Shown: in pieces, positions 47,774-60,488 of the stretch
Layout of the letters: each line of letters opens with the position of its first letter
How positions within the stretch are numbered: the first letter of the stretch is position 1
Assembly: GCF_042242105.1 (NCBI RefSeq)
Contig: NC_092024.1
Location: 4,493,001-4,557,000, forward strand
Length of the DNA stretch: 64,000 bases
Reading direction: 5' to 3'
From: Pempheris klunzingeri
Taxonomy: Eukaryota; Chordata; Actinopteri; Acropomatiformes; Pempheridae
Program-made: the position numbers and the translations under genes
Notes under the pieces: model-generated
What the model was told of the DNA's origin: nothing
Databases searched by the model: none
The model's input: the letters and a program-made list of their open reading frames with translations, nothing else

Positions 47774-50679
47774 TTGATAACCACAGAATCAGAAGGTATA
47801 TTAATTTGTGCTGGGGACTTTAACATAATCATAAATGGTAAGTGGGATACATCCAATAATAACAGAAACACCCCCCCCCCCCAAACTAAGACTTTGAGAA
47901 GAGGTTTGGATGAAATAGGTCTTCTTGATGTCTGGAGAGACTTGCATCCATTAGACAAACAGTATACTTTTTATTCTGCTCCCCATGGGGTATACTCAAG
48001 AATAGATTATTTTTTCATGTTCCAAAATTATAGACATAGGATTCTAAAATGAGAGATAGGAACTAGGGATATTTCCGACCATTCACCAATTCATCTGGTT
48101 CTGCATTTAGACAGTAGACCAAAGAAAACTATTTGGAGACTCAATACAAGCTTACTCAACAACAAAACAGTGATACAACAAATAAAATCTGAAATCAAGA
48201 CCTTTCTTGAGATTAATGACAATGGAGAAGTGAACCCAAATATACTCTGGGATACATTAAAGGCAGTTATCAGAGGTAAATTCATATCCCTCAGCACAGC
48301 AATTAAAAGAGCAAAAGAAAATAGACTTAAAGAACTTGAGAATATTCTAAAAGACTTGGAAAAGAAACACAGCAAGAAACAAGATCCTCAATTGATGATC
48401 AAAATTAAAGAAACCAGAAATCAAATCCTAGATATGTATAAAGAGGAACAGGAAAAAAAATACAAGTTTCTAAAGCAGTCATATTATGAGGTAGGGCCTA
48501 AAGCTACAAAGTTGTTAACAAGAAAAATACGGAAAAGACAGACTCAACAATCAATATATAAAATATCAGACCCCAAAACAGGACAGACATACAATAACCT
48601 GGATGAGATTGATGCTGCATTCCAATCATATTATAGAACTCTCTATACACAACCAAAACAAGAAAATGAAGAGAATATAAAAACATTCTTAAATTCATTA
48701 GATCTACCATCAATTGGAGAACATCAGAATAAATGTTTAATATCACAGATCACAAAAAAAGATTTAGACACTGCTCTGAATAAATAAAAAAAATAATAAG
48801 ACACCAGGAAGTGACGGCTTACCAGCCGAGTGGTATAAGATTTTTAAAGAAGATTTGTCCCAAGTACTTTTGAATTCCTTTAACTGGACACTTGAGAAAA
48901 TGTCAATCCCTCCTTTGTGGAGTGAGGCCATTATTACTGTTATCCCAAAAGAGGGAAAGAATAAAATGTTGTGTAGCTCATACAGACCGATTTCTATATT
49001 AAATCAAGATTCTCCAAGATTATCCAGGAGACTAGATTCCTTTATGCCTGAATTAATTGACAGTGATCAAACTGGATTTCTCCGGGGCTGCCAAACACAG
49101 GACAATATTAGACGTTCCCTCCATATAATCCATAGTATCAATAAAACAGGAGAAAACGTTGTATTAGCCAGTCTAGACGCTGAAAAAGCTTTTGACCGCG
49201 TAAGTTGGAATTATTTGTTCTTGGTCTTGGAGAGATTCTGTTTTACTGAAAAAGCAATTAATAGCATTAGAACCTTATATACTGCCCCTATAGCAAGAAT
49301 AAAAATAAATGGCCGTCTAACAGACCGTATAAAATTGGAAAGATCAACTCGTCAGGGTTGTCCGCTCTCGCCCACCATCTTTGCTCTCTACATAGAGCCA
49401 CTGGCCCAAAACATAAGAGAAAACTCTAATATAAAGGGAATTTTTATCAATAACAAGGAACATAAAATAGCGTTGTATGCGGATGATGTATTGCTCTATG
49501 TCAGTAACCCAAATGTCTGCTTACCTGCCCTTTTGAATCTCCTTGACAGATTTGGCACATATTCTGGATATAGACTTAACATCCAAAAAACACAGGTGTT
49601 AACATTTAACTACAATCCGCCATCTGAACTAAAACAAAAACTGCCCATTGACTGGTCTCAAAAGGCAATTAAATACCTTGGAGTTTGGTTAACTCATTGC
49701 CCCAGTAAACTATATTCAAAAAATTATGAAACAGTTAACAAGAAAATCAAAGAAGACCTTAGTAATTGGTCAACGCCCCTGTTGAATTTAAGTGCAAGAA
49801 TCGAGATCATAAAAATGTCTGTTTTACCCAGACTTCTATATCTATTTATGTCACTCCCAGTTAGAGTCCCAGCTAAACAATTTCAGGAGTGGGACAGACA
49901 AATTTCACGATTCATTTGGAATGGAAAAAAACCAAGAATCAAATATAGTACCTTAAATATCAGTAAGGAGGGAGGGGGTCTGTCTCTCCCTAGCCTCAGA
50001 GCCTTATTACTCTTCCCAATTAAAAACTATACAGGCATATTCTGGTAATTCCAAATCAATATTTTCAAAACTTTATCAAGGAATTATAAAGGGTAGAAGG
50101 GAGACCACAAACTACATCAGGGAGCGATGGGAGAAAGAATTAAATGACAAAATAACCAGTGAACAATGGGAGAACATGTGTGAGACTGCCTCTTCTACCT
50201 CCTGTTCTATGTATTGGCGTGAATTTTGCTGGAAGAATCTTGTACGCTTTTTCGTTACTCCCAAAATGACAACACATTTTACACCAATGGGCCGTACATG
50301 TTTGAGAAGTTGTGGGGATGAAAGGGCGGATCACCATCACATTTTTTGGAGTTGCCCAAAAATCCAAATATTCTGGAAAAATATTTGGGAAGCCATAAAA
50401 CACATTTTTGAACAGAACATTCCACTGAAATGCTCAACCCTTTATCTGGGCGATTTATCACAAGGAATTACAGGACATGATAGATACCTGCTGAAAATAT
50501 TGATTGCTTCAGCAAAGAAAGCAATAACTCGTAAATGGTTACAGAAGGATGCACCTACAGTAGACAATTGGGTTGAAGTTATTAGGGAGATACATGAGAT
50601 GGAAAGACTGACCTTCTTACTACGCCTGCAAAAGGAGTTGTACATTGCAAAATGGACAAAACTAATGAAATACTTGTAG
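47774..50679 (+). pseudogene. L1 ORF2 (endonuclease-reverse transcriptase), multiply broken
   Basis: Begins inside the endonuclease domain (ILICAGDFNI), then a SRIDYFF segment. A TGA at about 48,051 and stops near 48,785 and 50,046 break the frame. RT landmarks: NNKTPGSDGLPAEWYK (about 48,795); SYRPISILNQD (about 48,980) followed by a short deletion; ASLDAEKAFDRV; STRQGCPLSPTIFALYIEPLA; and the active site Tyr-Ala-Asp-Asp at 49476-49487. After 50,046 a shifted frame continues to a C-terminal Cys/His-like region (CGDERADHHHIFWSCPK). Not functional. Confidence 0.88.
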
Positions 50680-50976
50680 ATATAAGATTCCCCCCTACAC
50701 ACACACATACATACACACACGCACAAACACACATACTACCTGTGCATTGCAATAACACATACCTAAAATGTTGTACAACCCCCATTCTAACAATTACTTT
50801 AAGAATGTCAATCGCCTGGAGATACAGTGGAAAATAATGCCTGACAACTGAGTTGTACTGTGATACTGTGATACCTTTTTTTTTGTTCATATTGTTGTAT
50901 GTTCTATGTGTTCCTTTGTGTTTATGAGAAAAACTAATACATTTCAAGCATAAAAAAAAAGAAACATGACATTTGT

Positions 50977-51919
50977 CACAGCTACTGGTGGTATTGGGAT
51001 AAATCTGTGACAAGTGAACATTAGAAAAATGAACCTTTTAAATGTATGAATGTGAAATCAGTACAGGTTGATTTTCATTCACAAACGGGTCGATCCCCAC
51101 AGTCCATGTTGAATCAGGGCAAGATATAACATATTAAAGAGGTGACAGTAACACAAGCTTCACAGACTGTATGTGTGAGGTGACTCATCAGGTCTTCATA
51201 GAAAAAGTGCATGTGTCTGTGTGGGAACAAAACTCTTCAGAAGTGCGGGACCTGTTGAAAGCAGTGTGAAGATTTGTAGTGGAAAACACACACACACAAA
51301 CACACACACACACAGCCAAGAAAGGAAGTGAGGAGGAACATACATTTGGAGAAAAAAAAGTCTCAACATCTGGAAGCTCTTTCACACCTTGACCCCAACC
51401 CCCTCTCCATTCCTTCACCGTGCCTCATACCTCACTCCTGGTATTCTAGACCTGTGTCTGGAAAGAGTTAAATGTATACACCAGCATATGTGTGGTTGCT
51501 GATGTGCGAATGAGTGTGTACATACACACAGGCCTGGCAGTAGGACTGCACAATTCATCTGATATTACCTCGCTTACAGTTTTGTCTTCCAACAGTTAAA
51601 TGATCATCTGCAACAGAGTTGTTTCAAATGTGCGCGTCGTATCAAATCAAGCAGTTCCTCATGTAGTCAGCCATGAGCAATTGACGTGTTTTGGCTTCAC
51701 TTTTGGGGGGAATGTCGTGCCCTGCAGCGGCGGCAGCTGGATGTTGCGGCTGCAGTCCAGAGCAGAGGAGTAATATGCAACAGAGAGCAGACAGACAAGG
51801 TGAAAATCAAAGTCTGGAGAAGAAGGCAAAGAAGAAGAAGCCTCTCAAATGAATCATCATTCATTGATTTAAAGGATTTCAGATTCGGGACAAGTGAGTC
51901 AGGAATAAACGTCTGTTGC
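50977..51919. other. Unassigned spacer
   Basis: Contains a short CA-rich run near 51,288-51,315. No gene recognised. Confidence 0.5.
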
Positions 51920-52830
51920 TAGCTACCAAGCTGATTTGCCACTGTAGTCATTGAACGGGCCATATTGCCAGATTCTGCAAGATAAACTGTTTTTAAGAAC
52001 TGTGGTGCACACTCGGCTAGTGGGGAGGAGTGGGGGGATTGGCGGGGGCATCTGAGTCTCAGCCATTGGGAAACTAGACCCCCCTGCAGACAGCCAGGCA
52101 TCAGAAAACAGTTTTGTGGGGCCACCTAAAGATCAAATGGAAGGGCTCTCGTGGCCAATTTGAGACTTCCCCCGTTGCGGAAATGGTACTCTGCTCTCTG
52201 GATACTCGCTCATTGGTCACCATGATAGGAGAACGTTTCTTTGAGAAACATTTAAACTCACAGGATGTCGGGCTGTTGAAAAGATTTTACTGGCTGTGTC
52301 TGAAAAACTGCTAATGGCCCTAAAACCCCTTATGGAGGGTACATGGAGATCTGTGTTACTGCTGCTGTGTTACGAATGGGCTTTTTGGTTGTAGAGGATC
52401 CCCTGGGTGAGCCCACACAACAACAGCAGTAAGCCATGCCTTGTCAATTAGGAATAAACATCAGTTCATCACAACAGTTTGGCCCTAGTGTTTTTGATTA
52501 ACCTCTTCTCCAAGCTGCCACTCCACTGAGGACTTTCTGCTGGCAAATATAATATATTGTGTTCACTGATAACAACCCTCTCTGTTGTCTGCTCTCGGAT
52601 AACCTTACCATCTAGAGAGCATCGGACAATGTGAAAGATTTGATCAAACATTGTATGGCTTGCTGGGCACCCTCCCCCTGGAGATGAGGAGAAAATGACT
52701 GCAGTACCTGCCTCGGGTGCTGTATGTTTATGACACAACAGAACAGCAATCTACGGCTTACTCACTGTATGAGCTCATGTCTGGTAAGAATCCCCAACTG
52801 CCAGTAGATGTTTTGTTGGGTGTATCACAG
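51920..52830 (+). pseudogene. Decayed Ty3/Gypsy-type gag-pol remnant
   Basis: Three degraded landmarks in the expected order. A zinc-knuckle-like GHIARFC sits near 51,960. A protease-like segment CSLDTRSLVTMIGERFF (52,190-52,245) has Leu-Asp-Thr-Arg-Ser where active aspartic proteases have Leu-Asp-Thr-Gly. An integrase C-terminal segment (about 52,650-52,830) reads LLGTLPLEM...stop...LQYLPRVLYVYD, then AYSLYELMSGKNPQLPVD. Reverse transcriptase is missing, and several stops and shifts are present. Ty3/Gypsy is preferred from the integrase wording; no env-like sequence is seen. Confidence 0.7.
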
Positions 52831-53139
52831 GAATAATTTTAGTCTGTAGTTCAGTAACTTCCCTTCTTGCTCCTTGAGCTTTTGTCTACTGGAGAAGTCG
52901 TCACAAAATTCAGGATGCCCGGGACCCAGTTTTCTGTGAGGTCATGAAAAACATACAATAGAAGAACGCTATGCGAATCTTAGCCCCTCCCAAATTGATT
53001 ATCTGGTTGATAGTGCTTCAGGCTCCCTGCGAATGACATGCGACTCCATCACTAATTAAAGAAAAGAGACAAGCTCCTTGGTATAATTCCCAGACAAGCA
53101 AACACTGATAGAAGTAAAATAAAAACAGCCCTAGATTTC

Positions 53140-54013
53140 TGTTCAGCACATTAGCCAGAGCCAGAACTCCATTGATCCTTGTGTTCCTTTGGAGCTCAGA
53201 AGCAACGACTCCAGACTGCAGGCCTACTGGCGGTCCCTAAAGTCCTCTAAAGTAGTGATGGAGCCAGAGCTTTCAGCTATCAGGCTCCTCTCCTGTGGAA
53301 TCTCCTTCCAGTTTGGGTTCGGGGGGCAGACACCCTCTCTACATTTAAGACTAGACTAAAAACCTTCCTTTGTGATAAAGCCTATAGTTTAGGGCTGGAT
53401 CAGGCCTTGGACCAGACTCTAGTTATGCTGCTATAGGCTTAGACTGCCGGGGGACTCCCATGATGCACTGGGCTCCTCTCTCCTCCTCTTCCTCTCCATC
53501 CTGATGCTTCATGTCCCTTTAATGTCTGTTACTAACTTGGTATCTTCCTCTGAGCCTTTCTGTGCTTTTCTCATCCCTCAGGTTCCTGTGGATCCTGGTC
53601 CTGGTTCTCCTGCTGTGGTTCTCTGGTTCCTGGTCCTGGTTCTCCTGCTATGGTTCTCAGGTTCCTGTGGATCCTGGTCCTGGTCCTCCTGCTGTGGTTT
53701 TCTGGTTCCAGTGGATCCTGGTCCTGGTTCTCCTGCTGTGGTTCTCTGGCTTCATGAATCACTGCTGAGGATCTTCAGCCACCGACACTTTTTACTGATA
53801 TTAGTCCTGTTATTATTATTCATATATTAACTATTGTCATGTTTTTCAATGTTACCATGTTGCTCATTATTAGTCACATTCCTATTGTCAGTGCTATAGT
53901 TGCTGTTGTCTCTCTCTCTGTCTTGGTCTAGACCTGCTCTTTATGTAAAGCGTCTTGAGATAACACTGTTCTGAATTGGCGCTATATAAATAAAGATTGA
54001 TTGATTGATTGAA
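53140..54013 (+). mobile_element. L2-like LINE, 5'-truncated, with (ATTG)n tail
   Basis: Carries a reverse-transcriptase C-terminus: GARAFSYQAPLLWNLLP, VWVRGADTLSTFKTRLKTFL (about 53,260-53,390). A 3' untranslated part contains a minisatellite (53,580-53,760), and the end GGCGCTATATAAATAAAG is followed by (ATTG) repeats at 53,996-54,012. Short tandem tails are typical of L2/CR1-like elements. It is the same family as 42355-42822 (minus strand) and 60490-60680. Confidence 0.82.
53580..53760 (+). repeat. Minisatellite in L2-like 3' region
   Basis: About four units of the GTTCCTGTGGATCCTGGTCC-TGGTTCTCCTGCTGTGG type. It is the complement of the 42598-42815 array, with one shortened unit. Confidence 0.9.
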
Positions 54014-54029
54014 GTTCAATCACAGGCTC

Positions 54030-54238
54030 CCCAAAGTCAGCATGTCAAAGTGTCCTTGGGAAAGACAAGACTTGCTCCTAAATCCTAGCTTCAGTGTGTG
54101 AAAGAATAGTTTCCTCCAACTTAGATTCCTCCTGTATGAATGATGTGTGAGCGGGTGAACGAGGACGTGATGTGAAAGTGCTTTGAGTAGTCTACAAAGG
54201 CGCTATACAAATACAGACCATTTCACCGTTTACTTTCA
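54030..54238 (+). mobile_element. SINE, headless copy
   Basis: GTCAAAGTGTCCTTGGGAAA to a GGCGCTATACAAATACAGACC segment matches the body and tail of the SINE at 19508-19714. It directly follows the L2-like tail. Confidence 0.65.
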
Positions 54239-54505
54239 TGGAGAGAAAATGGTCTGCACATATGAGAGTCTCTACATTTACTCAAGGGTGGCCCTGCTGC
54301 TGAGCAGCTGCTTTTCAAATGCAAAACATCCAATGGAGAGCTTGAGTGGGTAACAAGAGACTAACATCAGCCACACCTACACACAATATTATCAGAGTAT
54401 GAGCAGTAAAACACAGTAAGCTCTACAGTTTATCTTATTATTCAGAAAATCTAAAAAATGACAATGCAGGGTCTAAATATGATCCTGTGCTGTGTGTCAA
54501 CCCAT

Positions 54506-54508
<3 letters not shown>

Positions 54509-54552
<44 letters not shown>

Positions 54553-54559
54553 CACACAC
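54509..54559 (+). repeat. (CA)n microsatellite
   Basis: About 25 CA units with one CG interruption. Confidence 0.97.
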
Positions 54560-55758
54560 TTCCTTTCAGAGCGCAGGTTGTGAAGAATGCCGTGATTCGG
54601 ATTTTACTAGGAACAATGGCTGTCAAGGCACGGAGAAAACCAAAACTAAGACCCTCTGCTTTCATTCAAGACCATCCAATCCTTGTTGAGAAAAACACAT
54701 GTGAAATATAATCTATCCAGGATTAAAGGTCTGTGTGCACGTGACATCTGGACACCATATGCAGTGCTGATATTAATGGAAAGGGAGGTGTTTGACTAGA
54801 GTTCAAAGACAGTGAAAAGCATTGACTTTGCTTTATATTGATCTGAGCGAAGGAGAAGAAACAAAAAAACTTCAGAAACTCCTTTGTTGTCTTTGATTGG
54901 AGGCTTGTCGCCATCAGTGATTCTACGCACTTTGTTACAATTCTTTATCATTTAGGATATTTGTGATTATTAGTGTAATCTATTTCAGAATTTTACTGCA
55001 TATCCATTCATCAGTCTTACTTTCTAATTTTGCTCTGGTGTCTTCTGAGCCTTCTATTTCATCTGAGTCTATCAATACGTTTTGACAGGTGTGACGTTCT
55101 ATGCGTTGCTTTTTAATATCAGTGATATCCCCTTTCCTGGTTGAATGAAAATATAGAAAAAAATAAGGGGAAAGGAAGTTTCACGAAAAGGATTTTTCTC
55201 CAGATACATGCTGTTTTCAGGGTCTGCGTCATAATGTGTGAAACGTTAGCTCTCTATGACGTGTGATACGTCCAGTATGCCTCTTCTCATTCATTTCTCA
55301 ATAATCCATTGATCCATGATTTTTTCAATCCATTTGTCCGTCACTGTCACAGGGTTTGTGAATTGACAACCTGCAAATTATTGTATTTTATATGATTATT
55401 ATTACATCATAACATCTCATTTTATAAAAACCCTGAATTATTCAAATGGAGTTCATCTTAAATTATCATGACATTCCGTTCGTCGGCGGAGCAGCATCCA
55501 TTGATGGAAATACAGAATTACAGAAGGGCTATTATCAGTAGCGAAAGCTCCACCACTACACAGAGCATCAAGCAAAGTGTTTACACAGCACTGTGTGCAA
55601 AACCACAGCCAAATGTTTTATAGGGTATGGGAAGCATGTACTACTGCACATATATACAACACAACCAGAGAACAAACAGGGAGGCAGTTTTCTGAAAACA
55701 GAGGATGGATGGATGAGAATAGGGGGGGGGGGCAGAAAAAGGACAATGCAGGAGTGCA
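54560..55758. other. Unassigned spacer
   Basis: No gene or clear element seen; a short G run lies near 55,720-55,731. Confidence 0.5.
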
Positions 55759-55760
55759 TA

Positions 55761-56453
55761 CACACTACTCACAAAAAGTTAGGGATATTCGGCTTTCAGG
55801 TGAAATTTCAGGATGAACCTAAATTGCATTCTAACCTTTCCAGGTGAACTTAATGTGACCTTCTCTAAACTTGTCCAACTGTTCAGTGTTTCAGTACTTT
55901 CTGCACAAGTTGCTGTTCTCTAACAAGAAGCTTAACAGCAACATTCACAACAGGTTTGATCCATGAATCCACCAATACATTTCCTGCTTCAGTTAGAATT
56001 GGTATTTAAACAGTCCTCCTCATCATGCTGATCACATTCTGACATCATGAGACCAAGACGACACCTAACAATTGATCAGCAGCACCTCAACACTGGAGGC
56101 TTCAAACAGGAAGTCCTCAGACGGAGGTGTTCACTGAGCTTAGAGGGTCACAGAGTGTCATCAGGAGGTTGTAACAGTGATACAGAGACTGGAAGAGTCA
56201 CAGAAAGGAGAGGAGTGGACGTCCTTTGGCCACATCCCAATTTATTGAGACACTGAAAATGTTTTGTTGTGGTATACCTACCACTGTTGTTAGATTTTCT
56301 TTCAATAAATTGTTTAAGATGAAGAAACTACCATTGCATGCTTCTACTTAAATGCCCTACTTTCATGATATAATATCACTGTAGCATTAACTTTTTACAT
56401 TTTCCATATATTTCACCTGAAAGTTGAATATCCCTAACTTTTTGTGAGTTGTG
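55761..56453 (+). mobile_element. Tc1-type MITE with long inverted ends
   Basis: A 693-base element with ends sharing CTCACAAAAAGTTAGGGATA and continuing for about 45 bases with few differences, flanked by TA (55759-55760 and 56454-56455). The interior encodes only Met-Arg-Pro-Arg-Arg-His-Leu-Thr-Ile-Asp-Gln-Gln and scrambled remains of a helix-turn-helix region. It is a deletion derivative of a Tc1-like transposon. Its right edge abuts a second, different Tc1. Confidence 0.88.
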
Positions 56454-57446
56454 TATATGTAATCGTTCCACCGTGAGGCAGATCATCTACAAATGGACAG
56501 CACTGAAAAAGTCTACAACTCTGCCTAGAAGTGGACGACCTTCTAAAATATCAGCAAGAGCCACAAGAGCAGAAATAATTCAGGTAAAAACCAACCCAAA
56601 CACAACATCTAGGGATTTGCAGACCTCTCTTGCTGCATCTGGGACACATGTGCATGCTTGCACAATAAGAAGAAAACTCAATCAACATGGTTTACATGGA
56701 AGCGTTGCGAGGAAGAAGCCTCCGCTCACAAAAAAAAACAAAGCTGGCCATCTCAACTTTGCCAGAGAGACCTGGAGAAACCTGAAGTCCATTCTGTGGA
56801 CACATGAGTCCAAAATTGAACTGTTTGGTCACAACCAAAACCGCCATGTTTGGCGAAGAGTCAACACTGCATACCACCAAAAGAACCTTCTCCCAACAGT
56901 GAAGCACGGTGGAGGGAATGTTAATATCTGGGCTTGCTTTTCATCCTCAGGACCTGGACAACTCCACATGGTCCAGAGAATCATGAATTCTGAGGAATAT
57001 TGTAAAATCCTGGAACACAACTTGAAGCCATCCGTTGTGAAGTTAAAGCTTGGCAGAAGATGGATCGTGCAACGTGATGATGATCCAAAGCGTTCCAAGC
57101 GTTTACAACCAAGGAATGACTGGAGAAGAAGAAGGTTCGTGTTCTGGATCGGCCCAGTCAAAGGCCTGACTTAAATCCAATTGAACCTGAAGCGGGCAGT
57201 TCATGCCAGACGCCCATCCAACATCCTATTACCTGAAGGGGCTCACATACTTTTGCACCCATGAAATCTGAGTTTTTCTTAAATCAACCACTTTTGTTAA
57301 ATGAAGAATGACAATATAACCATGTCTTTAGTTTGAGTCCATTACTTGGAATGTCAGTGTTGTGGATTGGGGTCCAACTTAACATTTGATAAGGCTGTAA
57401 AATCGGACCATCACTGTAGGGTTCACAAACTTTTGAGCAGCACTGT
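56454..57446 (+). pseudogene. Tc1-like transposase, 5' lost, catalytic Asp replaced
   Basis: Encodes STVRQIIYKWTALKK (second helix-turn-helix half), LPRSGRPSKIS, then LWTHESKIELFG. In the family the last is LW(S/T)DE, so the first catalytic Asp is His here (CAT at 56803-56805). Next come VKHGGGNVNIWACFS and DDDPKRSKR with the second Asp, then a frameshift near 57,130 before RPDLNPIE with the final Glu. The right inverted end GTTCACAAACTTTTGAGCAG is at 57,420-57,440; no left end remains. Inactive. Confidence 0.88.
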
Positions 57447-58468
57447 GTCTCCTCTTTTAAAGCTACACGAACAAAGATTTTAATTTCAACAGTGAATCAA
57501 AGGGCTAAAGGGGCTGCTCCTATTAACAATCCCATACATAATAATTACAATGTGTTAAACGCCACAGTCGTATGAACACAATAACACAGCCGTCACATTT
57601 AGCTTTAACTCAGGGTTCCTGTTCACTGGGCTCAGGCTGAGCTTTATGTCTGAGCTCAGTCCGTCGTTAAGCCGCCTTTTTACCTTTTGGCTGCACTTTC
57701 TCCGCCACTCTAGTGCAACCAACTGACCGAATGAAATGACTGGATGACTGAGCTGCCAGTGTGCCCATGTACCTGACCATGACCACAGTCTTCCACAGGA
57801 CTAGAGCAGACCAGACAGTTGCACTAGAGTGGCAGAGACATCATTTTATTTATTGATCGCTGTCAGACTGTTGTGTGATTTTCTTAATTTCACCTGATAA
57901 AAGAATGACACGGCTTACATTTGATGCCCGTAGAACTTCTCTCTTAAATGTGTTGCCACACATGCAAACAAGTTTTACAGTGTAGAATTGTGTCTGAAGT
58001 CTGAATGTCCATGTGCTGCTTGGAAGTGTTTCAGGTGGAGGTGTCCTTTGTCCCCAAGCAGCCAGGACCACCACGCTGCTCAGGTCCCCGTGGGCTCCTC
58101 TGAGTGAAGTCCTTCCGTTGCATCATCCAGGGCACAGGGGGGGAGGAGGAGGAGGGAGGAGGGAAGAGGGAGGGCTGCTCCTCTTAAGCCAATACTACAC
58201 ACTGGGTTGCTGCCAGAGGCACCGATGACTGCGCGGCGGTCACCGGAGCTCAGAGCCCTGTGGACGTGGACTGGGAGCTGGACCGGCCCTGTGGACGTGG
58301 ACTGGGAGCCGGACGGAGCTGTTTCACGTCGCATTTGGGGAAATCCCAGCGTCGGCTGGATGTTGGTGAGAAGGGCTCCGTGTGCATCAGGCAGCGCAGC
58401 TTCGGGAGGCGCACGGCGGTGACCGGGTCAGCTCTCCTCCGACGCTTTGGCGGAACGTTTGTGGGACG
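57447..58468 (+). other. Region upstream of isthmin, GC-rich toward the start codon
   Basis: 57,447-58,000 shows nothing recognised. From about 58,100 it becomes GC-rich with many CpG and a purine-rich GGAGGAGG stretch at 58,138-58,175. The probable isthmin promoter and 5' UTR are here. No TATA box is assigned. Confidence 0.5.
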
Positions 58469-60444
58469 ATGCAGCGGGGGGAAGAGCCGCATCTGTGGCT
58501 GCTGATGGTCGCGGTGCTCTCGGTGTCCGTGGGCGGATTCCCCACCGACTTCAGGAGGACTTCGGTCCGAGACAGGAACACCACCGCGTCTGGCTCCGAG
58601 GTAAGCTCGGACATTCCTTCAGTGAGGCTTCAGTGTTTGGAGCACTATTAATGAAATGCAATCAGAGGAGCCCCCTGAGCCCCACGAGCCCACGAGCTCA
58701 GTGTGACCGTGACAGGATGTGCCTTACGCATGGGGACTACATGGACGCGTGATCACCATCTAAGGGCTGGCTGGAGTGTGTCCTCCTGTCTCCCCTTCTT
58801 TGGGTCTGTGTGTCTTCTCTTTCAATGTTAATCCAGGCATCACACGCCCCCCCCCCCCCCCCCCCCCCTCATATTCTCTTTCCATGGCTGGTAGAGAAAG
58901 GCAGCAGAAAAGATGGTGAACAGGTCCATGCTGGAAGGGAGAAGGATGGAAGTGAAGTCCTCACAATCACATTTCTTTATGACGCCCGACTGAAGCTGAG
59001 AATTGTGTGAAGAGATTTGAATTGTGTTTGATTGATGCTTCAGTAGTCCACTCCTTGAGGCCAACAGAAGGAGGAGGATTCTATCTCTTGCTGTCTTTAA
59101 TGACTTTCCAGTATTTTGTTAGGGGGGAAAAAAAAAGGGTTTGTTTCACCACAGGAGGCCAAAACAAAAAGAGGTTTCTGTTTTGAATCGCTTCTTACAG
59201 AACTTTTCCCTTTCCATCATTGAGTTTGCATTATTGAAGTGTCACCAGGGAAGGACATTTAGACTTGCACAGGTGCAGTCTCCCAGGTTATTTTACAGCA
59301 TTTTCCCACCACAAGTTACGGCAGGGCAAATGGACTTGTCGAGATGTATCAGCAGCAGCCAAAAGTCCGTTCTGGCCTGCTTGCGAACGCTCGCACAGAG
59401 GACCGGAGCTGTATTGGTGGTTGTAAATGACTACTAATATCCACGTACGTTAATGCCGTGAAGTGCTCATGCTGCAGCCTTGCAGGTCTCGGGCGAAGGA
59501 ACCTTGAAACCAGCTCGCTCAGACAGAGACTCTCAGTCAGCCTTATGAATGGACAAATGGCGGGCTGGGCTGTGGGCTCTTGGCAGAGAGCTCGGCTTCA
59601 CACAGTTGGTTAAAAGGTGAAAGAACATTTATGAGTGGCCTGTTTAATCTAAAAGTCAACCGTGTAGTGCATCGGTTGACTTGTAAGATAACAGATGCTG
59701 GCTGGATTTCCTGACTTTGCTTTTGTTGCTTTAGTTAGTCAAAGCTACAAGAACAACAATTAAACAAATAGGTATTATGTATTGCCTATATTGAGTCTAT
59801 ATTCCTACTTTCCTCCATATATTCCTCCTACCTTCATATGCAGCAAAGTTGGAAGTAAAATGGCTGAAAAACAATCTCAGGGAGGAGGACTATGTGGGTG
59901 GTTTGATGTGTGAACTGTGTGACTTGTGTCCTGGTGAATTGAGATTTTCAAGTGATGGGCGTAGTTGTATGAAGAAAGAAAAATCACAGTTTGAGAGAGA
60001 TGTTGAATCCGAGGTTAATTAACAACTGTCGGGTGATTGCTGGACAGTCAGTTGTAATATTTGGAAGTTTGGTATGCGTGTGTGTGTTCACTCAGGAAGT
60101 CTTTCGGCAGCACTTTTCCATCTTCCATCTCGTGCACGCCTCGCACAACAGATAGACTTACGTTTGAAACAATCCGGTCATCTAAACAGGCCATGAGTCC
60201 CTCACGCTGTGTGTGCTTTTTACACTTCATATCATGTTTTTTTTTACAGACAGGAGCAGATAATCCACGATAGACTGAAGCCCCAGACACTGCGGGTTCT
60301 GCTGGTTTCTGGGGGGGGGCTGGGGGGGCTGTGTGGCTGAGGAGCTGCTGATGGCTCAGGGACCATTGTGGTTATGGGTACCGTGGAGCCACAGCAGACT
60401 GTGTCTCATTCTGGCAGAACAGAACTTGGTTGCTGTTTGTGTTG

Positions 60445-60488
<44 letters not shown>

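Larger units (their letters stand above)
46949..50960 (+). mobile_element. L1-clade LINE, both ends present, internally deleted
   Basis: A 4,012-base element flanked by a 16-base duplication with one mismatch (GAAACATGACATATGT at 46933-46948, GAAACATGACATTTGT at 50961-50976). The 5' end GGGACTTCCGG...AAGATGGCGG is a typical L1 start, and the 3' end carries an A-rich tail. ORF1 (47069-47761) and ORF2 remnants (47,774-50,679) are separated by only 12 bases. The C-terminus of ORF1 and the N-terminal half of the ORF2 endonuclease are gone. Confidence 0.9.
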
